Part shown: one piece after another, positions 57,740 through 64,000 of the stretch
How the letters are laid out: the number at the start of each line of letters is the position of its first letter
Numbering within the stretch: position 1 is the first letter of the stretch
Assembly: GCF_020866905.1 (NCBI RefSeq)
Contig: NZ_JAIVCC010000017.1
Span: forward strand, 173,761 to 237,760
From: Salinimicrobium sediminilitoris
GTDB lineage: Bacteria; Bacteroidota; Bacteroidia; Flavobacteriales; Flavobacteriaceae
Reading direction: 5' to 3'
DNA length: 64,000 nt
The notes under the pieces: generated by a model
Told to the model about the DNA's origin: nothing
Seen by the model: only the letters and a program-made list of their open reading frames with translations
The model's database searches: none
Translations under genes and position numbers: made by a program

Positions 57740-57807
57740 CAAATTTACAGGCACAGTTTCCCGTGACCAATGACCTATGATAATAAATGGATGTGATCTA
57801 TGTCACA
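57740..57807 (-). promoter_or_regulatory. Promoter of the YceI operon with Crp-like operators
   Basis: On the minus strand a perfect TAAATTTG -7 element (57747-57740) is preceded by 17 bases and GGTC at the -33 place (57768-57765). One base away, at 57770-57783, is a half-conserved dyad (TGACCTATGATA on the plus strand), at about -41.5. Centred 23 bp further, at 57792-57807, TGTGA-TCTATG-TCACA is a perfect Crp-consensus palindrome, at about -64.5. The Crp/Fnr gene lies immediately beyond. Confidence 0.65.
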
Positions 57808-57890
57808 GTTTTAATAAAAATCACTGATATACAACAGTTTGGTATTTCTTCGGAAGAAGATTTGCCAAAAATGACCTTCTAGAGAGGTAT

Positions 57891-58472
57891 TTACGAACCC
57901 GAAGTGATCTGGCTGCGAATACGACTAAGGGTTTCCCGTGTCACCCCAAGATAAGAAGCGATCATATGAAGCGGCACCCGCTGAATAACATCGGGGAATT
58001 CCTTCAGCATTTTTTGATAACGCTCCTCGGCCGTTGTACTAAAGGTGCCCATCAGTCGCCGCTGGGTGGCGATAAGGTTATTCTGAATGAGGATACGGAA
58101 ATAACGTTCAAAGGCAGGAACTTCTTTCAGCAGTTGATCCCAGGACTCTTTGGTAATGAGCAGCAATTCACTATCCTCCAAAGCTTCAATATTATATTCT
58201 GAAGGTTCTCCCGTTAAAAAACTGTAGAGATCCCCACTCCACCAGCCCTGCATGGCAAACTGCAAAATGTGCTCACTTCCCTTTTCATCAATTGTATAGC
58301 TCCTTAGAAGACCTTTTTCGACAAAAGTGGTATAAATACAAGGTTCCCCCTCTTCAAATAAAAAACGTCTTTTTCGTAGTTTCTTCGGAAGGAACAGCGT
58401 TTTGGCATATTCAAATTCCTCCTCACTAATTGAGATAGTTTCATTGACTTTTTGCTGCAGAAAATCGAACAT
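57891..58472 (-). CDS. Crp/Fnr-family transcription regulator
   Basis: A 193-residue regulator. The N-terminal two thirds form a cyclic-nucleotide-binding-like beta-roll (FLFEEGEPCIYTTFVEKGLL to EPSEYNIEALEDSELLLI). A dimerisation helix and a C-terminal winged helix-turn-helix follow (IASYLGVTRETLSRIRSQI, about 172-190). The recognition helix TRETLSRIR keeps R-E-x3-R as in Crp, residues that read TGTGA or TGA half-sites. There is a single cysteine, so no Fnr-type iron-sulfur cluster. The effector is unknown. It stands directly upstream of the YceI operon, whose promoter has a perfect TGTGA-N6-TCACA site, which makes it a plausible regulator of that operon and of the dyad promoters of the PFOR and KOR/nuo block (inference). 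Confidence 0.9.
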   Translation of the reverse strand: MFDFLQQKVNETISISEEEFEYAKTLFLPKKLRKRRFLFEEGEPCIYTTFVEKGLLRSYTIDEKGSEHILQFAMQGWWSGDLYSFLTGEPSEYNIEALEDSELLLITKESWDQLLKEVPAFERYFRILIQNNLIATQRRLMGTFSTTAEERYQKMLKEFPDVIQRVPLHMIASYLGVTRETLSRIRSQITSGS

Positions 58473-58818
58473 GGAAAAAGAAAAATTTAGATCATAAAGA
58501 TAGATATTATTACTGAAGCCTTTTAACCCGCCTATCTCTTCCTCTTATTGCAGAATAAGCTTCTCAAATGATTTTTTAAAAATTCTCTGCACTTTAAAAC
58601 TAGACCAACACTAAGATTTTTTCAGTTTTCATTTCCCCCTTCCCGGAAGCTGTGGCGGAAAAAAACCTGTATTTTGGTTTTTGTGTCGGTACCACGTGCT
58701 ACAACCTGAAGGCCTGATTCTTTTCCCGGACTTTGACAATTAAGAATCTTCATTAAATTCTTATTATCTTTGAATTTCCCTTTTTGCGAGGGTCTCAATC
58801 CATGATAACATTTTTAAG
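58473..58818. promoter_or_regulatory. Divergent intergenic region with a -7 element
   Basis: These 346 bases lie between the Crp/Fnr gene (leftward) and the glucose/sorbosone dehydrogenase gene (rightward). A perfect TATCTTTG -7 element is at 58765-58772, about 40 bases before the ATG at 58819, but the spaced -33 is poor (GAAT), and there is no TGA-N6-TCA operator. I see no small gene or structured RNA in the rest. Confidence 0.45.
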
Positions 58819-59997
58819 ATGAAAAAACTTTTTATACTTAGTCTCGGCCTTAGCCTTGTCGCCTGCGGAGAAAATGGCAAACAAGCCGAAAATATCGAAC
58901 AGGTAACAGAAAACGATACTGTAGTACAAAATTCTCCTGTTACCATTCCCGAAGAGGAATTGACCACAGAAGAATACGAATATGAAGTCGTAGTTCCCGA
59001 TCTTGACATCGCATGGGGGATGGACTTCCTGCCCGATGGCAGCATGCTTATTACAGAGAAAAACGGAGATCTTATCCACTTTCACAACGGTCAAAAGCAA
59101 CTGGTAAAAGGAGCTCCTCAGGTATACAACCGTGGCCAGGGAGGATTTCTTGATGTAGCCGTAGGTCCTAATTATGAGAGCGACGGCTGGATATATTTTA
59201 CTTACGCTTCTGAAGAAGGCGAAGGCGAAGGAGGAAACACTGCTTTAATGCGTGCAAAACTGGAGAACAATCAACTTACTAGTAAAGAAGTTCTTTATAA
59301 AGCCACTCCCAACACCACCCGCGGACAACATTTTGGTTCCCGGATTTCTTTTGACGGGCAGGGGCATTTATTCTTTAGTATTGGGGACCGTGGGGACCGC
59401 GATGTGAATCCACAGGACCTCACCCGTGACGGCGGAAAAGTTTACAGACTCAACCTTGACGGCAGCATCCCACAGGACAATCCTTTTGTGGGAAGGGAAA
59501 ATGCAGTAGAAGCAGTTTATTCATACGGCCACAGGAATCCGCAGGGGATGATCTACAATGAAGAGACCGGCGAGGTATGGGTGCATGAACATGGTCCACA
59601 GGGAGGTGACGAGATCAATGCTGTAAAAAAAGGAGCAAACTATGGCTGGCCATTGGTAAGCTACGGAATTAACTATGATGGAACTTCCTTTACAGATGAA
59701 ACTTCAGGACCAGATTTTGAAGATCCGCTTTATTATTGGGTTCCTTCTATTGCTCCAAGTGGTTTTGTACATGTAACATCAAATAAATATCCCGAGCTGC
59801 AGGGAGATCTTTTGGTTGGCTCGCTTAAGTTCCAGTACGTGGAACATTTAAAGCTTGACGGAAAAACTGTAATTGCACGGGAAAAGATCCTGGAACAAAT
59901 TGGCCGCGTACGTGATATAATTCAGTCGCCTGCCGGGGACATTTATGTTTCAGTTGAAGGTAAAGGTATAGTTAGAATACTTCCGAAGCAGTCGTAA
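58819..59997 (+). CDS. Glucose/sorbosone dehydrogenase-like lipoprotein (PQQ-type fold)
   Basis: A 392-residue lipoprotein (SLVACGENG, Cys16) with the six-bladed propeller of the GSDH family, which holds pyrroloquinoline quinone in soluble glucose and aldose sugar dehydrogenases. Seen motifs are IAWGMDFLPDGSML, RGQHFGSRISF, YSYGHRNPQGM, VWVHEHGPQGGDEIN and GANYGWP. These cover most cofactor-binding parts of the family. A cytochrome c lipoprotein gene overlaps its stop by one base, so the electron route is probably sugar to PQQ enzyme to cytochrome. Whether the organism makes PQQ cannot be told here; some relatives use other cofactors or have other substrates. Confidence 0.85.
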   Translation: MKKLFILSLGLSLVACGENGKQAENIEQVTENDTVVQNSPVTIPEEELTTEEYEYEVVVPDLDIAWGMDFLPDGSMLITEKNGDLIHFHNGQKQLVKGAPQVYNRGQGGFLDVAVGPNYESDGWIYFTYASEEGEGEGGNTALMRAKLENNQLTSKEVLYKATPNTTRGQHFGSRISFDGQGHLFFSIGDRGDRDVNPQDLTRDGGKVYRLNLDGSIPQDNPFVGRENAVEAVYSYGHRNPQGMIYNEETGEVWVHEHGPQGGDEINAVKKGANYGWPLVSYGINYDGTSFTDETSGPDFEDPLYYWVPSIAPSGFVHVTSNKYPELQGDLLVGSLKFQYVEHLKLDGKTVIAREKILEQIGRVRDIIQSPAGDIYVSVEGKGIVRILPKQS

Positions 59998-60431
59998 TGA
60001 AGAAACTTTTAATGACTTGCCTGCTCGTAGTGGTTTTGAGCTGCAAGAATAATTCAGAAGAAAAAACAACTGCGATCTCACAGCAGGAATTTACACCCGA
60101 AATGAAAGAGAGTATTTCCAGGGGGGCACAACTCTATAACAACTTTTGCGCCTCCTGCCATCTATCGAGTGGCGAAGGAATTCAAGGCGTATTTCCACCC
60201 CTTCAGAACTCCGACTGGCTGGTAGAAAAGCGGAAAGAATCCATCCATGCCGTTAAATTTGGTCTTCGCGGTCCAATTGAAGTTAACGGGGTGGAATATG
60301 ATAACCTCATGCCTCAATTGGGGCTTAGCGATCGTGAGGTTGCAGATGTTATGAACTACATCAACAATGCCTGGGGTAATAACGTGAGAGAGCCTGTGAC
60401 AGAAGAAGAAGTGGCTGCCATAAAAAAATAA
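59997..60431 (+). CDS. Class I cytochrome c lipoprotein
   Basis: A 144-residue lipoprotein (VVVLSCKNN, Cys16) with one heme c site, CASCH (Cys51, Cys54, His55). The likely axial methionine is in NLMPQLGLSD. The domain is small, as in other single-heme class I cytochromes. Its ATG shares one base with the stop of the dehydrogenase gene (TAATG), so the pair is translationally coupled and the cytochrome is the probable electron acceptor. Confidence 0.9.
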   Translation: MKKLLMTCLLVVVLSCKNNSEEKTTAISQQEFTPEMKESISRGAQLYNNFCASCHLSSGEGIQGVFPPLQNSDWLVEKRKESIHAVKFGLRGPIEVNGVEYDNLMPQLGLSDREVADVMNYINNAWGNNVREPVTEEEVAAIKK

Positions 60432-60481
60432 AACATACTTTTTACAACGGTAAATAATTACCTTTGCCGAAAATTTAGAAT

Positions 60482-61090
60482 ATGTTGATCATTGGAATCG
60501 CCGGTGGCACCGGTAGCGGAAAAACAACTGTAGTTAATCAGATCATCGAAGAGCTGAAGAACGAAGAAGTGGACGTCATATCCCAGGATTCTTACTACCA
60601 GGACACCAGCCATCTCACCTATGAGCAGCGTACTAAAATAAATTTTGACCACCCTAAATCGATAGATTTTGATCTTCTGGTATCCCACCTAAAAGATCTA
60701 AAGGCGGGAAAGAATATTCAGCAGCCGGTTTACTCGTTTAAGCAGCACAACCGCACTTCAGAAACTATTACCATTGAACCGCGCAAAGTGATCATAGTGG
60801 AAGGAATTCTTATCCTTACCCATCCCGATATTAGGGAAATGTTTGACATTAAGATCTACGTGCATGCCGATAGTGATGAGCGGCTCATTCGTCGCCTCAA
60901 ACGCGACATCGCCGAAAGAGGTCGCGATCTGGAAGAGGTTCTAAACCGCTACCAAACTACCTTAAAACCCATGCATCAGCAGTTCATCGAACCAACAAAG
61001 GAGTTTGCCGATATCATTATTCCTACAAATCGTTACAACACAGTGGCTGTTGATATTGTTCAAACGATCATTCGCCAGCGTTTACTCTAA
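60482..61090 (+). CDS. udk: Uridine kinase
   Basis: Phosphorylates uridine and cytidine in pyrimidine salvage, using ATP or GTP. The 202-residue enzyme has the Walker A loop GIAGGTGSGKTT near the N-terminus (about 5-16) and the nucleoside-binding YYQD, NFDHPKSIDF and RRLKRDIAERGRD motifs. It is 50 bases after the cytochrome gene and precedes the division gene by 18. Confidence 0.95.
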   Translation: MLIIGIAGGTGSGKTTVVNQIIEELKNEEVDVISQDSYYQDTSHLTYEQRTKINFDHPKSIDFDLLVSHLKDLKAGKNIQQPVYSFKQHNRTSETITIEPRKVIIVEGILILTHPDIREMFDIKIYVHADSDERLIRRLKRDIAERGRDLEEVLNRYQTTLKPMHQQFIEPTKEFADIIIPTNRYNTVAVDIVQTIIRQRLL

Positions 61091-61108
61091 TTTTGTATAT
61101 TTCGGGAT

Positions 61109-61426
61109 ATGAAATGGAAAGACATCCGCAATAATAGATGGGTACGCATCATCGCCAACAAATATACATTGGTGCTGCTGGCCTTTAGTTTTTGGATGCT
61201 CTTCCTGGACAGCAACTCCTGGCTTATTCACCGTGAACTCGATCTTGAGATCGAAGATCTGAACAAAAACAGGGAATATTACCTCAACGAGATCTCGGGT
61301 GACCAGGCCATTATGGAAAATCTCAACGATTCCCTTGAACTTGAGAAATTTGCCCGGCGCGAGTACTTTATGAAGAGGGATAATGAAGAGATCTTTATCA
61401 TTGAGTATAAGGAGGCAGAAGAGTAG
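61109..61426 (+). CDS. Septum formation initiator, FtsB/DivIC family
   Basis: A 105-residue bitopic membrane protein: a short basic N-terminus, one membrane helix (about 19-36, YTLVLLAFSFWMLFLDS) and a coiled coil from about 44 to 80 (LDLEIEDLNKNREYYLNEI), then EKFARREYFMKRDNEE, a motif of FtsB. It probably acts with FtsL and FtsQ in the divisome. It lies 18 bases after udk. Confidence 0.88.
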   Translation: MKWKDIRNNRWVRIIANKYTLVLLAFSFWMLFLDSNSWLIHRELDLEIEDLNKNREYYLNEISGDQAIMENLNDSLELEKFARREYFMKRDNEEIFIIEYKEAEE

Positions 61427-61462
61427 TTTCTAAAAATTCGGTTTTGAGGTCCTTTTAATTTT

Positions 61463-62863
61463 ATGAAAATGACAGAGAATTTATTCAAAGAATTTGAAGA
61501 AGTATCGGCCAAACAGTGGAAACAGAAGATACAATACGACCTAAAAGGTGCCGATTATAATGAAACTCTGGTTTGGAAATCGCTTGACGGGATCAACGTA
61601 AAACCTTTTTACCACCCCGATGAATCTCCCGAACCAGTACAGTTAAGCACTCCGCTTAAATGGAATATCACCGAGCAGATCTATGTTACTTCTGCTGAAA
61701 AAGCAAATAAAAAAGCTCTTGATGCTCTTAAGAAAGGTGCCGAAAGCATTTGGTTTATTCTTCCGTCGGAAGATGTTGATGTAAAAGGCCTTTTTTCGAA
61801 CCTTGATCTTTCCAGTTTTCCTGTCTACCTGAAGCCTGAATTTGCTTCGGAAGAATTTTTTTTTCGACTGGATGAACAGCTAACTCCGGAATCCCGGGTT
61901 TTTCTTCAGTTTGATATTGTAGGAAACCTTGCCCGCAGCGGAAACTGGTATAAAGATCTGAAAGAAGATCACAGGGTGCTCGATTCACTGCTCCAAAAGT
62001 GTCAAAATTTGAAGTCTTTTCTTTCAGTTGACATGGCACTTTATCAAAATGCCGGGGCGACCATTCCGCAGCAACTGGCCTACGCATTAGCACATGTAAA
62101 TGAGTACTTCAATCACATTCACGAAAAACCTGAAGTGTCAAAAAGGGCAAAATTTCAGTTTGTTGTTTCGGTGGGGGCAAATTACTTTTTCGAGATCGCC
62201 AAACTTCGAGCCCTTAGGCTACTGTTTTCTACTTTAAGCAGCGAGTACAACCTTAAAACCGACTGTGATATACTTGCACAGCCTTCCCGTCGTAACAAAA
62301 CCTTATACGATTATAATGTCAATCTGCTGCGCACCACTACCGAATGTATGAGTGCGGTACTTGGCGGCGCAAACAGCGTATGTAATATGGCCTACGATGC
62401 CATTTACCATAAGAACAACGACTTTGGAAGCCGCGTTGCCCGTAACCAACTGCTGGTACTTAAGCATGAAAGTTATTTTGAAAAAGTGGCAAACCCGGCT
62501 GAGGGCAGTTATTATATCGAAACGCTTACCCACGAAATGGCCGACAAGGCTTTAGACATTTTCAAGAATATTGAAAATGGTGGAGGATTTGTTACTCAGT
62601 TAAAGGAAGGAATCATTCAGAAGAAGATTTCTGAAAGCGCTGCGAGGGAACAGGAAGAATTTGATGCCGGGAAGCTGGTGCTGGTTGGCACAAACAAATA
62701 TCCAAATCCACAGGACAGGATGAAGGAGGAGCTGGAGCTGTATCCTTTCGTAAAGCAAAAGCCGCGAAAGACTTTGCTACAGCCTGTGATAGAAAAACGT
62801 TTATCAGAAAAAACCGAACAGGAAAGACTTAAGGAAGAGGAAAGTATTAACAGCGAAAAATAG
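61463..62863 (+). CDS. mutA: Methylmalonyl-CoA mutase, small subunit
   Basis: Heterodimer partner of MutB that stabilises the enzyme converting succinyl-CoA and (R)-methylmalonyl-CoA; it carries no active cobalamin itself. The 466-residue protein is shorter than actinobacterial MutA (about 600), which keeps a B12-like domain at its C-terminus; flavobacterial MutA commonly lacks it. The barrel part matches (LLRTTTECMSAVLGGANSVC, in parts, and NPAEGSYYIE). It is followed by mutB three bases later. Confidence 0.93.
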   Translation: MKMTENLFKEFEEVSAKQWKQKIQYDLKGADYNETLVWKSLDGINVKPFYHPDESPEPVQLSTPLKWNITEQIYVTSAEKANKKALDALKKGAESIWFILPSEDVDVKGLFSNLDLSSFPVYLKPEFASEEFFFRLDEQLTPESRVFLQFDIVGNLARSGNWYKDLKEDHRVLDSLLQKCQNLKSFLSVDMALYQNAGATIPQQLAYALAHVNEYFNHIHEKPEVSKRAKFQFVVSVGANYFFEIAKLRALRLLFSTLSSEYNLKTDCDILAQPSRRNKTLYDYNVNLLRTTTECMSAVLGGANSVCNMAYDAIYHKNNDFGSRVARNQLLVLKHESYFEKVANPAEGSYYIETLTHEMADKALDIFKNIENGGGFVTQLKEGIIQKKISESAAREQEEFDAGKLVLVGTNKYPNPQDRMKEELELYPFVKQKPRKTLLQPVIEKRLSEKTEQERLKEEESINSEK

Positions 62864-62866
62864 AAT

Positions 62867-64000
62867 ATGAGAAGAAAGGATCTTCAGCATTTAAAGCTAA
62901 AAACTAAGGTAGAAAACGCAGTTAAACCTGAAAATTCTTATGCCTTTCAAGATCTGCCTCATTTAAAATTTGCTGCAGGTATTCCTCCATATTTACGGGG
63001 GCCATACAGTACCATGTATGTTACCCGCCCCTGGACCATTCGCCAGTACGCCGGATTCTCAACTGCTGAAGAAAGCAACGCCTTCTACCGCAGGAATCTT
63101 GCTGCCGGTCAAAAAGGACTTTCTGTTGCCTTCGACCTTCCCACTCACAGAGGTTATGACAGTGACCATGACCGGGTAGTAGGAGACGTGGGAAAAGCAG
63201 GAGTTGCAATAGATTCGGTGGAAGACATGAAGATCCTGTTCGACCAGATCCCGCTGGACAAGATGTCGGTTTCCATGACCATGAACGGTGCCGTACTGCC
63301 TATTTTGGCTTTTTATATTGTTGCAGCTGAAGAACAGGGTGTAAAACCCGAACAACTTTCAGGAACCATTCAAAATGACATTTTGAAGGAGTTTATGGTA
63401 CGAAACACCTACATCTACCCTCCTACTCCTTCTATGAAGATCATTTCGGACATTTTTGAGTATACTTCCAGGAACATGCCTCGCTTCAATAGCATAAGTA
63501 TTTCGGGATATCACATGCAGGAAGCGGGTGCCACTAGCGAAATAGAACTGGCATATACCCTGGCAGACGGCCTGGAATATATTCGCAAAGGCCTTAAAGC
63601 CGGAATGGACATTGACAGCTTCGCACCAAGACTTTCTTTTTTCTGGGGAATAGGCCTGGATCATTTCGCTGAAATCGCAAAAATGCGAGCTGCAAGAGCG
63701 CTTTGGGCAAAAATGGTAAAGCAGTTCAATCCCAAGAATGAAAAATCTCTCGCACTAAGGACCCACTGCCAAACCAGTGGCTGGAGCCTTACCGAGCAGG
63801 ATCCTTTCAACAACGTAGCCCGCACCTCGATTGAAGCCGCAGCCGCAGCCTTTGGAGGAACACAAAGTTTACACACGAATGCATTAGATGAAGCCATTGC
63901 TTTACCAACAGATTTCTCTGCCAGAATCGCAAGAAATACGCAGTTACACCTGCAACAGGAAACCCAGATCACAAAAACTGTGGATCCATGGGCAGGAAGT
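62867..64000 (+). CDS. mutB: Methylmalonyl-CoA mutase, large subunit (partial)
   Basis: The catalytic cobalamin-dependent subunit. 378 codons are visible; the frame stays open to the window end, so the C-terminal B12-binding domain is missing from view. Family motifs include [52 protein letters not shown] (cited in parts), [15 protein letters not shown] and [18 protein letters not shown]. The start at 62867 is four bases after the mutA stop. The pair serves propionate or odd-chain metabolism, or the reverse in succinate-to-propionate fermentation. Confidence 0.95.
   Translation, partial: MRRKDLQHLKLKTKVENAVKPENSYAFQDLPHLKFAAGIPPYLRGPYSTMYVTRPWTIRQYAGFSTAEESNAFYRRNLAAGQKGLSVAFDLPTHRGYDSDHDRVVGDVGKAGVAIDSVEDMKILFDQIPLDKMSVSMTMNGAVLPILAFYIVAAEEQGVKPEQLSGTIQNDILKEFMVRNTYIYPPTPSMKIISDIFEYTSRNMPRFNSISISGYHMQEAGATSEIELAYTLADGLEYIRKGLKAGMDIDSFAPRLSFFWGIGLDHFAEIAKMRAARALWAKMVKQFNPKNEKSLALRTHCQTSGWSLTEQDPFNNVARTSIEAAAAAFGGTQSLHTNALDEAIALPTDFSARIARNTQLHLQQETQITKTVDPWAGS

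Overview
The window reads as chromosome of a marine-type member of the Bacteroidota, most likely Flavobacteriaceae (inference). The signs are SusC/SusD pairs, a SusR-like regulator, a type A T9SS sorting domain, several lipoproteins with acidic residues after the lipid-bearing cysteine, promoter elements of the Bacteroidetes form TTTG-N17-TAnnTTTG, almost no Shine-Dalgarno sequences, and split methylmalonyl-CoA mutase genes. No mobile element, CRISPR array or prophage was seen. Genes are dense and in operons.

Layout. 1-11.1 kb holds tRNA-Pro(GGG), a gamma-glutamyltransferase lipoprotein, small proteins of unknown function, a secreted esterase-like hydrolase, an arsenite methyltransferase, a large ELWxxDGT-repeat protein exported by T9SS with an overlapping FN3-like lipoprotein, and a cupin. 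11.2-27.0 kb is a polysaccharide utilization locus on the minus strand: SusR-like regulator, SusC, SusD, SusE/F-like protein, GH66 dextranase, PKD/SusE hybrid lipoprotein, GH31 and GH97. GH66 points to dextran or another alpha-1,6-glucan. A beta-barrel porin follows at 27.2-28.5 kb.

28.5-46.5 kb is the energy block. A ferredoxin and a one-chain pyruvate:ferredoxin oxidoreductase run leftward. A two-subunit 2-oxoacid:ferredoxin oxidoreductase and an 11-subunit complex I (nuoABCDHIJKLMN, without the NADH-oxidising nuoEFG) run rightward, ending in an unrecognised 105-residue protein. The obvious reading is that oxidation of pyruvate and 2-oxoglutarate reduces ferredoxin, which feeds complex I directly.

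46.5-64 kb holds a lipid-kinase-like protein, SurE, tRNA-Pro(UGG), a four-gene STN-type TonB receptor cluster with a DUF4249 lipoprotein and an MG2-domain protein, an operon of two YceI proteins with a DsbA-like thiol oxidoreductase, a Crp/Fnr-family regulator, a glucose/sorbosone dehydrogenase-like lipoprotein with a cytochrome c lipoprotein, uridine kinase, an FtsB/DivIC-like protein, and methylmalonyl-CoA mutase (large subunit cut by the window end).

The most interesting signal is regulatory. Five promoters (ferredoxin-PFOR, KOR, nuoA, the porin and the YceI operon) each carry a TGA-N6-TCA-type dyad placed exactly 1 base from the -33 position, followed by 17 bases and a -7 element. This puts the dyad centre near -41.5, the class II position of Crp/Fnr activators. 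One promoter is only a half-match at that place but has a perfect TGTGA-N6-TCACA 23 bp further out, next to a Crp/Fnr gene whose recognition helix keeps the Crp-like R-E-x3-R residues. I infer a Crp/Fnr regulon joining ferredoxin-based 2-oxoacid oxidation to the NADH-module-less complex I.
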